From assembly GCF_042477335.2 (NCBI RefSeq), contig NC_091251.1, positions 33,682,501 to 33,746,500 on the forward strand: 64,000 nucleotides of DNA, in the 5' to 3' direction. The translations under genes were made by a program, and so were the position numbers. The notes beneath the pieces are model-generated. The model was given only the letters and a program-made list of their open reading frames with translations. It made no database searches and was not told the DNA's origin. Of the stretch, positions 1 to 18,072 are shown in pieces. This stretch comes from Ovis canadensis. Its lineage: Eukaryota > Chordata > Mammalia > Artiodactyla > Bovidae. The stretch's first letter is position 1, and each line of letters begins with the position of its first letter.

Positions 1-165
1 TACGATATGCCAGGGACTATTCCAAGTATTTTGTAAATATTAATTCTTTAATCCTCATACAACCATTTAAGGTAGATACCATAATCATTCCTACTTCACA
101 GAAGAGAACACTGAGGCACCAGATAAGTACAGTCACGTGCGCAAGGTCACACAGCCACTACAGGC
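1..165 (-). repeat. MIR SINE fragment
   Basis: The + strand reads as the reverse complement of the MIR consensus: a 'ccagggactattccaagt' part, 'taatcctcatacaacca', a GGTAGATACC block, then 'ggtcacacagcca'. It is truncated by the window edge. The family is assigned from the recalled consensus. Confidence 0.75.
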
Positions 166-2208
166 ATACCTCAGAGATTCTGCAGGTTTGGTCTCAGAGG
201 GGTGACAACTTTCCCAAAGACGCACAAAGTGTATGTATGTACAGGCGCCAGCGCCCTCTCTGACAGCTGTGCTGCTGGGAAAGAGCCCCCTGCAGGATAG
301 TCAGCACCCACCTGCCCATGCAAATGTCCACCTGCGGACCAAAAAAGCCGGGGCTGAGGTAAAGCGAAGATGGTTACTGGAACGGTAAATGTTGAGGGAC
401 TTCACCTCCCTCTTCAGGGGCCCCAGGCCTTCCGCCCTTCCCACCGTAAAGCCTGCAGACCCCAAACGCATTTGATAATGGTTTTCAATAGCAGGAAAGC
501 ATGCTAATAGGAGGTCCAGCCCAGCTAGGGCTAAGAGAAGCCTCTCTCAAGGGCTAGAGGCTTGAGCCAGCCTCTAGTGCCTCCTGCCTTCTTTGTCTCC
601 CTCCCACCAGCATTTCCTCTCCTTTTTGCACTAAATTCCTGCACCAGAGCCTGGCATAAGGAACAGTCCCCAGCTCCCAGTAAAGTTCCACAGCAGCCCT
701 CAGCCACCTCCCCTTCACTGGCTGCCTCCCCCTCTCCTGGGTGGCAATTTGACTGGAGTAGCTTGAGCTCTGACTTTTAGAACAAATCCAGATGACCAGG
801 CTCTGGTAACCCAGTGGGACCTGGGAAGGGACTGGTGGTCCCCGGGGCCGTGTGACAGCCTCTGGGCTCTTACTGCACCTTGTCAGGCTTTGCTTAACCC
901 TGGAGTGGAGTCCCGGCAGGCCTAAGGATGGGGTGAGGGAAAAACTACTGCAAACAACAGGAGGGCAGAAACTCCAGGGCCACCCTAACAACCGAGTCCT
1001 GTGTTCTGCTAGGAGAGCCATCCAGAAACCGGTGAAAGTGTGATGGATGGGGCTGTTCAAGGGGGAAGCTCATAGAGACAAAGGCCCAGAAATCAAATCT
1101 GAACTGAGGCGAAAACAGAGGGCCTGGTGTGTCGTTGGCCAAAATGAAAACTGGCAGACTGTTTCCTGAGTTGTTCAGGGCACTCCTGGGTAGGGTTTGG
1201 GGCAAATCCTTCCCGTCCACAGCCTGAGGTCACCACTGTCACTGGTATCTGAAGGCCAGAAATAGAAATGAGACACTTGGCCTTCTAATGTGCTTAATCT
1301 AATGCTTGATTTATTAAAGATGAGACAGTGGCCTTTGGCGGTGGAACCCTTACTAGGCATTGGAGCTGCTGGACGTGGCATGTGGGTCCTTATATTCATG
1401 TTGCTCCTCCACGATGCTTTCTGTCATACCACGAGGTCAGCCACTCCCTCACTCCCACCCTAGGACTTTGCTTTGGCAGGGGACGGGCTGCTAAATACTA
1501 GGGCAATAAAAGCCTCCTGAGTCTCCTTTTCCTGTACTCATCAGCACAGGGACACAGTGGTGGATAAAGTAAAGGGAAGCCCATATCCAAGAATGGGATT
1601 ATGATCTTATATATATCCCCCAGGTGATGAATGTCCAGTCACTCTGAGCATATTCAGGGCAGCTTCTGCCCTTGCTTAAACATAGCACTCACTCAAGCAG
1701 GGAGGGACGTGCAAGATTCCAGTAAGCAGGAGGACAGCACAAGAGCGGTCTGGCCACCAGAGGCTCCGGGGAAGGATCTTCAGTCACTAGGTGGTCTGGA
1801 GCATGAAGTCACAATGACAGACCTAAAGACACAAAGGAACAACAGGCTCACCGCCACACCAGCCACCGCAGGCCTTGCAGCCAGGTTAACAAATGGGAAT
1901 CATCACTCCTCCCATCCATGGGGCAGAACCAGGCGTGCTCCCAGAACTGAGGGCAGAGGTGAGGGAGGCATCAAGCTGTTAGGCAGATATTCCCACAGGG
2001 TGACAAAGCCACAAGGAAAAAGAGCTGAGAACCCGGGACAGGTCTTTCCAGGTGGGGAGAAAGTTATGGATGTGATTGGGGTCATTAGGAGGAAGCTGAC
2101 TGCCCTCCTCACCCAGTCCATCCCCCACCAAGGGCAGGGTTTGCGGGAATCTGCATGGAAAAGTCTACAAAAAAGCAATGTGTGCAGTGGCTAGAAAACA
2201 CAGGCTTC
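166..2208. other. Intergenic, no gene recognised
   Basis: Open frames here are short, occur on both strands and show no family resemblance. No repeat was confidently recognised. This is distal upstream DNA of JPH4. Confidence 0.6.
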
Positions 2209-2357
2209 AGGGACTTCCCTGGTGGTCCAGTAGCTGGGACTCGGTGCTTTCACTGTTGGGGCCAGGGTTCAATCCCCAGTAGGGAACTAGGATCCTGCAA
2301 GCCCCAACATGTGGCCATCACAGAAAACATTTGCAAACAAAACAAACAAAAAAACCC
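2209..2357 (+). mobile_element. CHR-type tRNA-Glu SINE
   Basis: It starts 'gggacttccctggtggtcc', has the tRNA-derived B-box-like 'gggttcaatcccc', then 'gggaactaggatcctgcaag', and ends in an A-rich (AAACA)n tail. This is the cetartiodactyl CHR layout. Confidence 0.85.
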
Positions 2358-2392
2358 CCCGCAAGCTTTAGACACCAAAGAAACTGTTCTAA

Positions 2393-2575
2393 AGGTGGCT
2401 CAGTGGTAAAGAATCTGCCTGTCAGAGCAGGAGATGCAAGAGACAAGAGTTGGATCCTTGCGTGGGAAGAGACCCTGGAGGAGGAAATGGCAAATCACTG
2501 CAGTATTCACGCCTAGGAAATCCCATGGACAGACAAGCCTAGAGGGCTGTAGTCCATGGGCTATGGACACTAAAC
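2393..2575 (+). mobile_element. Bov-tA SINE
   Basis: A degraded tRNA-like head (ggctcagtggtaaagaatct) is followed by the Bov-A body (ggaggaaatggcaaatcac, aatcccatggacagacaag, ctgtagtccatggg). This is a ruminant-specific family, here just downstream of a CHR SINE. Confidence 0.85.
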
Positions 2576-2617
2576 ATGCATGCTTGCTTACTTGCTAGGC
2601 TTAGTAGCTATATGGCC

Positions 2618-2805
2618 TAGGGCAGTGATTCTCAAAGTGCCTTCCTTGGTCCAACAGTATTAGCCTTACCCTGGGACTTAGGAGAAATGCAGATTCTTGG
2701 GCCACATCCCAGCCTTCTGGATCACACTCTGGGGGTGAGGTCCCACTCACTGTTTGATCAAGCACTCTGGCTGATTCTGCTGCATGCCAGAGTTTGAGAA
2801 CTGGG
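2618..2805. mobile_element. MER5A-like hAT-Charlie DNA transposon
   Basis: It starts 'cagtgattctcaaagtg', has an internal 'gaaatgcagattcttgggcc' and 'ctctgggggtgaggtcc', and ends 'agtttgagaactgg'. These match the recalled MER5A consensus with scattered substitutions and no coding capacity. Confidence 0.8.
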
Positions 2806-5156
2806 AGGTGACCTGCTTCAGGTCCCAGCTAGGGAGCTCAGCTGTGTGTGGGCTTCCCTTTGTATGTCCCACACCAGGGGACCAGGGACTCACTGGCTGC
2901 TCCATCCTCACTGAAGGGTAAAAATCAACTTCTCCAAGCCTCACATCAGCCTGCACCACCACCACCTCTTCCAGAGTTAATAGAAAACTGTGACTCAAAT
3001 AATGGATTAGATAGACAAATGTGCTTGTGCAGAGATGTTATTAGTTGAAACATGAGGAGGGGAGGCTAACCTCACAGTGTGAATGCCCTTGCTCTCTCAC
3101 CTAACGCTAGTGCAAGGGCACATCCTGGTCTCTATGGTTACCAAGAGCAGCCTCGTCCAGGAGGACCAGAAGGTAAACAGCAGGAACTGAGTCCACGGTT
3201 GCCACAGTGGGAAGGAGGTATCCCACAAAGGCAAGGGAGGAAAGGGTGGGGCCATTTTCCACCAGCTCCAAGGGGCAGGATGAGAAGCCTCTTAACCTGA
3301 AAATGAATTTCACAGAGAAGGATATTTCCCTGCATTTATTCCTGGCACACTGTGTTTTGAACAGTTGTTCCCATTTTTCTTCGAAGATGTCACTTAAATT
3401 TTTTTTTTCCATTTTTCTATTTTCATCAGAGAGAAAGAGTCAAGTAGATGTGAATCTGTCTTTAACACATGCTAATTTTCCGTTTAATAAGGAAATTCTG
3501 TGGGAAGTAGCAGTTGCAGCTGCAAGAGGTGAAATTCCACCCTGGAAAATAAGATGGGGAAGCACAGCTGAGTCCAGAGTGAGCATCAGAAACTGAGACA
3601 CCGGAAGCAGAATGCCAAGTGTTCACACACATGTGATGACTGTAGCTTAAGGTCTCCACCGGCTGCCTCCTGCTGTTCGGGCAGTTGCCAAAAAGGAATG
3701 TGGGGAGTGATTGGATTGGCTGTATCCTCAGGTTATCTTCATGTACAAATATAAACCATTATTATGAGTTAAAACAGGATACTAGTGTGGGATTTAGGAA
3801 GGTGCAGGGGTTTTTTTTTCCCCTTCATATCTGATATGTTGGATGACTCTGGCCTTGAATCTCAGCTTCTCCAAGCCCCCAAGCTCCTCCTTCTGCGGTA
3901 GGGCCCGCCTGCCCTGCTCTGAGAATCTCCAGGATCGGAACCCCACCTCCCATCCACACATGCACGGGGCTAGGACTCAGAGAAAGCTGTGATGAAATAA
4001 GGCACAGTGCAGTGCAACGGCAGAATGTAGCCTGGCTGGTTTCTTTACCTATTGGGCATCTTATCCTGCCACCTCCCATGGCTCAGAGGTACAGACTCCA
4101 AGACCAGTGACCTGGATGATACCCAAGCCTTTCTTCCCTTGATCCTCTGATCCCCACACCAGTCATTTAAAGCATGCAAACGTGTGCTCCTCAGTGTGAG
4201 GCAGGGTACCTCAGTGTGCACCCAAATCTAATTCAGCCCTAATGACAGCCTGTTTTCCCCTCTCCTTCCCATCCCACCCCAGGAAAAACTTGGGTTCTTT
4301 CTCTCAGCTCCCCTGGATGATGTTGAAGGCCCAACCCCATAGCATAACCCCCAGGACCACCCCTCTTTCCAACACCAAGCTGCTCCCTTCACAGCCACCA
4401 TAGGAAGCAAATGAGCTTAGAAAGGATGAGGGGGTACCAGATGATGCTGGACTTTGCCGGGCATAGATCCCCTCAACAGAATATGAAGTTCTAGTCCTCT
4501 CCCACAGGGGAAAAATGGATATCCAGGCCCCATTTGCCCATGTTCAGAGGATTCACAGTCCCTGAAGGCCCATCCTTGGGTCTCTGAGTCCATAGACTTT
4601 GGGTTAAAAATCCCTGCTCTGTAGAGAACCCAACCCCACAGAGAGTGTGGGAAAAGAAACAGAAATAAGGTCTCAAACACCCTTTCCCTTCTCGGCAAGC
4701 CAAAACCGGGAGCAGAGAGAGGCAGGAGTGGTCACACAGGGAAAGACAGCATCCTGAACATTCTAGAATCATGATCTGATGAGCAGGGGAAGCTATGTGT
4801 CCCAACAGCCGTGGCCAGACAGAGGGAATGCAGTGTCTGGACACTGGCCATTCTTACCCTCTCTCCCACCACAGGGATCTCCGGCCCCATCCTGACCCCT
4901 GGTGGCTGCCAACAGGATGAGGCGAGAGAGCTTCCCAAGCTCCTCCCTGCCCTGTGGGGGTTGGAAGGGGAAGCAACATTGGAAGATGAACTTCTAAGCC
5001 TACCGGCCCCTGATAGGGTCCCCAGGAGATATCACCATGTTTCTCAGGGTGCTTCAGGGGGTTCACTCCACTACAGTGCCTTCTCAGTCTAAGCTTGGCA
5101 ATCAAACAAATGTACATGAAAAAACGCATTTTTTACCTGTCAAGGTGGCCAAAGGG
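2806..5156. other. Intergenic, no gene recognised
   Basis: Only short shadow frames are present. A T-rich run sits at about 3397-3410. No splice-site and coding combination resembling a known protein was seen, and no repeat family was confidently assigned. Confidence 0.5.
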
Positions 5157-5183
5157 GTGCGTGTGTGCGTGCGTGCATGCGTG

Positions 5184-5218
<35 letters not shown>

Positions 5219-5219
5219 C
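5157..5219 (+). repeat. (GT)n microsatellite
   Basis: An imperfect GTGC/GCAT mixture passes into an uninterrupted GT run that abuts the left edge of the LTR at 5220. The two frames of this run account for the Val/Cys and His/Thr repeats in the local ORFs. Confidence 0.95.
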
Positions 5220-5712
5220 TGAAAGAGGAAATAGACAAAACAGGCTCTATCTTGAAAGCAGGACTCCATCTTGGGCCGGACCGTGGACTTTGAGCTATAT
5301 GCCCAGTATCTATGGAAACAACACACCAACTGGAAAACCAGGCCCCAGGGCTGTTCCATAGCCTAAAAGAATACACTAATTACCTGTGTAACTGATTAGA
5401 ATCATACATTCTATTATACTTACTGGAGTATGACCACAGGCCTATTGATAATTGCCCGCTGTTAACTACCTAGGCTTAAGGCATATGAATCACCAGTTAC
5501 CTTTGATTGTATCTTTGTTCAGATTAGTTTCAGGGAATTTGGGGAGGTGGGTTTGGGCATGTACTCTTAGGGTATATAAGGTTTTCACAAAAACTGGCTG
5601 GGGTCCTTGGCTAAGAGGAGACTCTGCCTTGGGCCCGCCGGTGTCATAAGCTGCACCCCACTACCTGCATTGTCTTTCTGAGTGAGTCTGTTTCCCGGAA
5701 CGCGTGGCTACA
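5220..5712 (+). mobile_element. Solo LTR of an endogenous retrovirus
   Basis: A 493-bp unit begins TGAAAGAGG and ends GGCTACA. It carries TATATAAG at 5573-5580 about two thirds along, as expected near a U3/R boundary. TGAC occurs immediately before (5216-5219) and after (5713-5716), consistent with a 4-bp target duplication, although the left flank is itself GT-repeat and this could be chance. No second LTR, primer-binding site or gag/pol/env reading frame follows, so it looks like a recombined solo LTR. The family was not assigned; a 4-bp duplication would suit a gammaretrovirus-like class. Confidence 0.65.
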
Positions 5713-5744
5713 TGACAAATACACGAAGGCACTAAGACCAGCAT

Positions 5745-6017
5745 TCTCATGCACAGCTGGTGAGAGTACAAATTTGTGCAACCTTTCTAGAAGTGATTCT
5801 AGCCAAATAAACCCAAAATCTTACCAAGTGTTTCCATTCAAGAAATCAACAGACTGAAATTACATGATACCTGGGTTTTGAAATAAATAGAAGAGAAAAC
5901 AAGATTAGCCAAAAGTGGTAACTGTTGAAGTTGGGGGATGGGCACATAGGAGTTTTTTATTCTATTTTTTGTTTATCTTGGTATAGGCTTGAAATTTTCT
6001 GTGATAAAACTTTATAT
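5745..6017 (+). repeat. Old L1-derived fragment, poorly resolved
   Basis: It resembles old L1 3' sequence: 'gctggtgagagtacaaattt', later 'tgttgaagttgggggatggg' and 'tttgaaattttctgtgataa'. A CHR SINE abuts its right end. The exact subfamily and limits are uncertain. Confidence 0.4.
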
Positions 6018-6137
6018 GTATTTTTGGCCACACCGCGCAATTTGCAGAATCTTAGTTCCCAGACAAAGGATTGAACCCGGGCCACTGCAGTGAAAGCACC
6101 AAGTCCTAACCACTGGACTGCCAGGGAATTCCCAAAA
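6018..6137 (-). mobile_element. CHR-type SINE
   Basis: Reverse complement of the CHR consensus: 'ggattgaacccgggcc', 'aaagcaccaagtcctaacca', 'ctgccagggaattccc' at the right edge, which is the SINE's 5' end. Confidence 0.85.
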
Positions 6138-6189
6138 CATTTTTTAAGAAAAGCATCAGAAATGCAAGGATTTGTATAAAAGGTGTTAA

Positions 6190-6305
6190 TCTGGGGGAAT
6201 TGCCTGGTGGTCCAGTGGTTAGGAGTCTGCATTTTCAGTGCCAACAGAGTGGGTTCAAACCTTGGTCAGGGAACAAGAATCCTATGGTCAAAAGAAAAAA
6301 AAATT
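6190..6305 (+). mobile_element. CHR-type SINE
   Basis: It begins 'gggggaattgcctggtggtc', then 'ccagtggttaggagtctgc' and 'gggttcaaaccttggtcagg', and ends in an A-rich tail. It lies opposite in orientation to the neighbouring copy, so the pair forms an imperfect inverted repeat. Confidence 0.85.
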
Positions 6306-6650
6306 GATGTTAATATTTAATAATAAAAACTATAAATAGCATAAATGTGCTATCCTAGAATGCTTCAACCATTTATGTTGCATCCAAACAGAGAAATATT
6401 ACAGTCATTAAAAATTCAAGGATGTTTTACTGATATGAAAAATTGCTTACAGTGTAATGCAAAGCAAATAAGTTGGATACAAAATTATGCAGTATTTAAA
6501 TAATTATGTTAAATAAAATATGCATAGAGGAGAAGACGATATGAAAACATTAATACACTTGAGTGCTAGTCATGCAATGACTATGGGTGATTTTTACTCT
6601 TGATACTGTGCTTTCCTATTTCTACATGTTTAACTTTAATAAATAGGCCC
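6306..6650 (+). repeat. L1M-type LINE fragment
   Basis: AT-rich, with 'acagtcattaaaaattcaag', 'aaaattgcttacagtgtaat' and 'tggatacaaaattatgcagt', which resemble the 3' end of old mammalian L1. No ORF2 coding sequence is retained. Confidence 0.5.
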
Positions 6651-6717
6651 CCAAAATTGCATGTTAAAACAATACTCCCTTGAGAGTCTGACAGATATTC
6701 AGCTCCAACGGCTGCCA

Positions 6718-6785
6718 TATATTAGCTGTGCAACACCGAGCAAGTTAACCTCTGGGTCTCAGATTCCTCACCTATTATACTGGCA
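6718..6785 (+). repeat. MIR fragment
   Basis: 'attagctgtgcaacaccgag' and 'aagttaacctctgggtctca' match the MIR core, which normally reads as a tRNA-derived head followed by 'tgtgaccttgggcaagtcac'. Confidence 0.55.
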
Positions 6786-6794
6786 TACTGCCAC

Positions 6795-7035
6795 CTATTT
6801 TTCAAGCCCCATTTACTGGGCATTTACTATGTACGAGGCACTAAACCAAGTGGTTTTCCCTCTCTATATAATCACACGTGCTATTCATGCATGATCATTT
6901 CAATCCTCACAACAAGCTGAGATGTAGGTGAGGGTGTTCCCATTTTAGAAATACACAAACTGCAGCTCGGAAAAGTTAGAGACTGTGCTCAGGTTTACCC
7001 AGCTAGCTGGCAGTAGGGTCAGAGGCCTGTCGGTC
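6795..7035 (-). repeat. MIR SINE
   Basis: Reads as reverse MIR: 'tactatgtacgaggcactaa', 'caatcctcacaacaagctga', 'cccattttagaaatacacaa', 'acccagctagctggcagtag'. Opposite in orientation to the MIR piece on its left. Confidence 0.75.
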
Positions 7036-7769
7036 TTTGCTAGCTCAGTTCTTGGCCTCCTGTCTGGGCTGCTCAAAGTTACAGTTTTGTAATGAGGGTT
7101 GAGTGAAGTAACACAGGTGGAAGACCACCCAGAGTGGGGTTCCAAGTCCAGAGCTGCTTCGTTTGTATTGGTTCCCTTTTCTATGACCCTCCAGGCCTTA
7201 GTAAATTGTGGCAGAACAAACCACTGCATCCTCCAAAGGAAAAAAAAAAAAAAGGCATCTTGACCCTAAAAAAAGGGTTATAGGACCTGTAGAGACAGAC
7301 CAGAAAGGAGCTGGAAAACTGCCTTTCAGGGCAATATGAGGGGCTAGGACTGTGTGTGCCCCCAGTTTCCAGGGTAGTCCTGCCAAGGACTTCATCAGAC
7401 GATACCTTGATTTGCAGCTTAGAATTCAGTACTGAGTCACCCTGCCAATAAGCATTGCTCCCCACTTTTCACTTACCCTGCTACCATTCCTCCCTAAAAC
7501 ACAAGTATCCCTAGACCCATAGCTTTGTTTTCCTCTTCTTGTTTTCTACCCCACTTTTTTTTTTTTTTTTTTGGAGAAAAGGGGGATCTTAGGGTCTGAA
7601 TAGTACAGTGTGCTGTGTGGAGAAGGAAGGCCTCAGTATCTAGGGGTGAATGATGAAATGCAGTTGGGCCTATTCCACAACTCCCTCTGGATTCATCGTC
7701 AATACTCTTTCCCTAGGGAGCCAGCAAAAGTTAGGCTATTCTCTATTTCTACCCCTAGTTCGTCTAGAA
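7036..7769. other. Intergenic, no gene recognised
   Basis: Contains a poly-A run (about 7241-7254) and a 20-plus-base poly-T run (about 7554-7572). No coding signal or clear repeat family was recognised. Confidence 0.5.
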
Positions 7770-7890
7770 TTGCTTGTTAGTTGTCTGTCTTCTCTACTAG
7801 ACAATAAGCTCCATGAGGGCAGGCACCAGACTGTTCACCACTGGATCTGTCTCCCCTGCAACATGCCTGATACATTGCAAACTATGTACA
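7770..7890 (+). repeat. L2 fragment
   Basis: 'agacaataagctccatgagg' with 'gcaggcaccagactgttcac' and 'catgcctgatacattgcaaa' corresponds to the 3' part of L2. A GA-rich simple stretch follows at about 7908-7935. Confidence 0.5.
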
Positions 7891-8214
7891 TGACTCTCCA
7901 TTCAGCAAGAAAGAAAGAGAGAGAGAGAGGAAGGAAGGACCTCTCCATCAGCAGCCTTGTTCCAAGTAGACCCACAGTTGCCCCATTCCATGCTAAGCTC
8001 TTAGATATGGTCCTAACCCTGAAGGCTTAACATGTTTCTCCAACCTCATATCCACCTTTAGAAAAACAATGTGCAAGAGAAATTTCCTTTTATTCCAAAC
8101 TTCATGCTCTTTATTTTACCTCAGTACTCAAAACGGATTTCCTGACTTTAAGGGCAGATTTCAAGTACAAGGGATTCCTGGGAGGAATTATAGGGCTCAA
8201 AAGGTGTCTCAAGT

Positions 8215-8325
8215 CTGTCCTAATCCTAACTCTGCCACCTCTACTGTGTGACCTTGGGTGAGTGATCTCCCCTCAAACCCTGGCTGGGCCTTGTTCTCTT
8301 CTCTGTAAAATGATAGGGTAGACCA
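8215..8325 (+). repeat. MIR SINE
   Basis: 'ctactgtgtgaccttgggtg' followed by 'ctcttctctgtaaaatgata' is the MIR core and downstream segment. Confidence 0.75.
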
Positions 8326-8351
8326 GAACTTGTGTGAAATGAAAGCACTTG

Positions 8352-8475
8352 AGAGAATTCCCTGGCAGTCCAGTTGTTAGGATTCAGTGCTCTCACTGCT
8401 GGGGCCCTGGGATCAATCCCTGGTCCAAGATCTAAGATCCTGAAAGCAGCTAGAAAAAAAAAAAAGAAGAAAAGC
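8352..8475 (+). mobile_element. CHR-type SINE
   Basis: 'gagaattccctggcagtcca', 'ctcactgctggggccctggg', 'atcaatccctggtccaagat', then an A-rich tail. Inserted just downstream of a MIR. Confidence 0.85.
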
Positions 8476-9049
8476 ATTTGCAGTTGACTCTCTACCCTGT
8501 TGTGGGTAACTGGACAGTGTTCTCCTTCCTAATGCTTAGGGGCAGGGTAGATTCAGTGTCTGAGTAAGCTGAGGAGAGGAAAGACGAATGTGCCTACTTC
8601 CGTCTGTAAACGGGAAGACCCAGGCTGTGTGGCCCCTCTGGTCAGGGAGCCTCAGGGAGCAGTGGAAGGCTGAAGGGGACCTTGCCACAATAAAGCACCC
8701 CCGAAAAAAACACGTCATTGCCTCTAGGTTTGCAAAAGAGAAGACTCCAAAAACCCAGGTTCTTCGTGGCACTGCCCAAGCAAGACGCCTGTTCCCTATT
8801 CAAAAACAATGCACCCCCTCATGCCTGCCCATCCCCTCCCTGGGAAGAACCCAGGGAGAAATAGTTGGAGGGGGTGGAGGATGGTGCAGCCAGGCCTCCT
8901 GGCAGGGCCGCATTTCAAGCTTGCTCAGAAAGCGCAGGTGCGGATTCTCTCGGTCCACTGCAGCGGTTTCTTAGGGAGGACAGTGGACTTGGTGGACACA
9001 GGAGTCCAGGCCCAAAGGCTTCCTAGCTTCAGTCCAAGCAGCTGGCAGG

Positions 9050-9970
9050 TTCATCCTTCTCTCCAGGGCCCCACAAACACCACTTCTGGCCCTCCAGCCC
9101 CTGCTTGGGCTTCCTTCTGCCTAGATGTCTCCCCAAGCCCGCCCTCCCCGTGCAGAGCTTTCTCCTTCCCTCACAACCCTTATTTCACTCTCAGTCTCCA
9201 TATCTATTTCTTCTCCCTCCTTCTCCTCCTCCCCAGCCTCTCTTCTGCTTGCCATCCCTCACCAGCCCCGGAATGGGTCTCCCTCCCTTTCTCCCTCTCC
9301 GACAGAATCTCCCCCCGCCTTAGCTCTCATCCCTGCACCTCTTTCTTTGTATTCCTCTCGCCCTCTCCCGGCCCCGCCAGCATCTCTCCTCCCCCGGCTG
9401 GCTTCGGCCTCCCCCAGCCTCCCCATCTTCAGCTCAGTCTCCTCCCCCTGGCTTCTCTCCCCTCCTCTCAGCCTCACCCCACGCCCGGCTTGCACCCCAG
9501 GGTTTCTTTTCACCCTGGGGGGCTCGGTGCCTCTCATCCTCCACTCTCCTGGCCTCCTCCCTCAGCGCAGGTAGAGCAGGCACTCATCCTTTCCTGCCCC
9601 GCCCCCAACGCTGACACCGCCGCTGTCTCTTCAGCCCGGTCTCCTCCTCTCCCCACCCTCTCCTCTCTTCTCTCTGCCCCTTTAAATCGGCCTGGCCCAG
9701 CCTCCCCCGCGATGCTGGGAGGGAGCAAACATTGATTTGTGCTGGGATGGAATCAGAATTTTGATTTTTTTTTCCCTCTCCCAACCATAAGAAGAAAATA
9801 ATAAAAACACCCCCTCTTGATAGCCCCCTCTTTCTTCCCATCCAGCTCCCAGCTCCTCTTCCTTATCTCCATCCAAGGCAGAATTTTTTTTCCCTACACT
9901 GTTCTCATCTCCCCCTATCCCTGCCACTACCTCGCGCCCCCTCCCTCCACCGCCTGCTCCTCCAGCTGGG
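9050..9970 (+). repeat. Pyrimidine-rich tract upstream of the JPH4 leader
   Basis: About 0.9 kb of the + strand is dominated by C and T, in CTCC/CCTCC-type runs, with few purine interruptions. It generates long spurious frames rich in Ser/Pro/Leu on the + strand and Gly/Arg/Glu on the - strand. A TTTAAAT element at about 9681 and GC-rich sequence follow, so this may border the JPH4 core promoter. No known repeat family is recognised. Confidence 0.7.
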
Positions 9971-10133
9971 GAGAGAGGGGACTCTCTCCTGCGGCTCCCC
10001 CACCTTTGGCTCTTTGGGTTGGAGCAGTCTCTCCGGAAGGGGAGGGGGCTTGGCTTGCCCGGGCGAGGTGGGAGTGGAGGTCTCCAGCCATGGATGCCGT
10101 GCCTGGGAGGCAGCCTGAGCCCCAGCCCACATG
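9660..10133 (+). promoter_or_regulatory. JPH4: Probable JPH4 promoter and first leader exon
   Basis: The non-coding first exon is inferred from a strong donor after 10133 (CACATG then GTGAGT at 10134) that pairs with the acceptor CTCCGCAG ending at 10655. The transcription start is not visible; a TTTAAAT element near 9681 is the only TATA-like candidate. The exon holds an ATG in strong context at 10090 (see findings). Exon limits 5' of 10080 are guesses. Confidence 0.45.
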
Positions 10134-10668
10134 GTGAGTAACCTGCCTCCTCCCTTCTGCCTGTCTACCATCCCCACCCTCGCCTTTCCCCTGCAGAGCC
10201 TCCCCCAGCCCCATCCTCTCCCCCACCAAGCCCTCTACCCACCTTGCTCCGATCTCCCCCGTACCTTTTCAACTACCCCCCACCTTTGCCAGGGAAGCCA
10301 AAGAACCGGGGCAGAGAGGTCCTTACAGCAGGCAGGGAAGCGGGTGGCCTACGATTCTGCCCAGCCCCCGTCCAAGGACCCCCGCCTACTGCCATCCATA
10401 CTCGATACTTTGGGGTTCCAGGTTGGAAGAGTGGGACTCCCGCTAGGGGTGAGGACCCCAAACCCTGGGAGCGGCCCTTTATAAGAAAAGAGGGGTGGGG
10501 GAGCTCTGTGCCTCCAAAGCTTAGGAGCTGCTGGAAGATGCTGCCGAAGGGTGGGGGGTTGGGGGGCGGTGCTGGTGCCCCGGAGCCACTGGGCCAGGGA
10601 GCGGCGGGCAAAGAGGAGGGGCCTCCCTCGCCACTTCCCCCCTCTTTCTCCGCAGCCACTCAGGATGA

Positions 10669-18072
<7,404 letters not shown>

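Noticed and set aside
2209-2300. tRNA-like A and B boxes as a tRNA gene
   Set aside because: They are the heads of CHR/Bov-tA SINEs, which recur across the window with SINE bodies and A-rich tails.
5220-5712. Complete endogenous provirus
   Set aside because: No second LTR and no gag, pol or env-like reading frame on either side; only one LTR is present.
8809-9735. 308-aa open frame upstream of JPH4
   Set aside because: Arises from the C/T-rich strand; Ser/Pro/Leu-rich with no domain, and parallel long frames exist in other phases and on the other strand.
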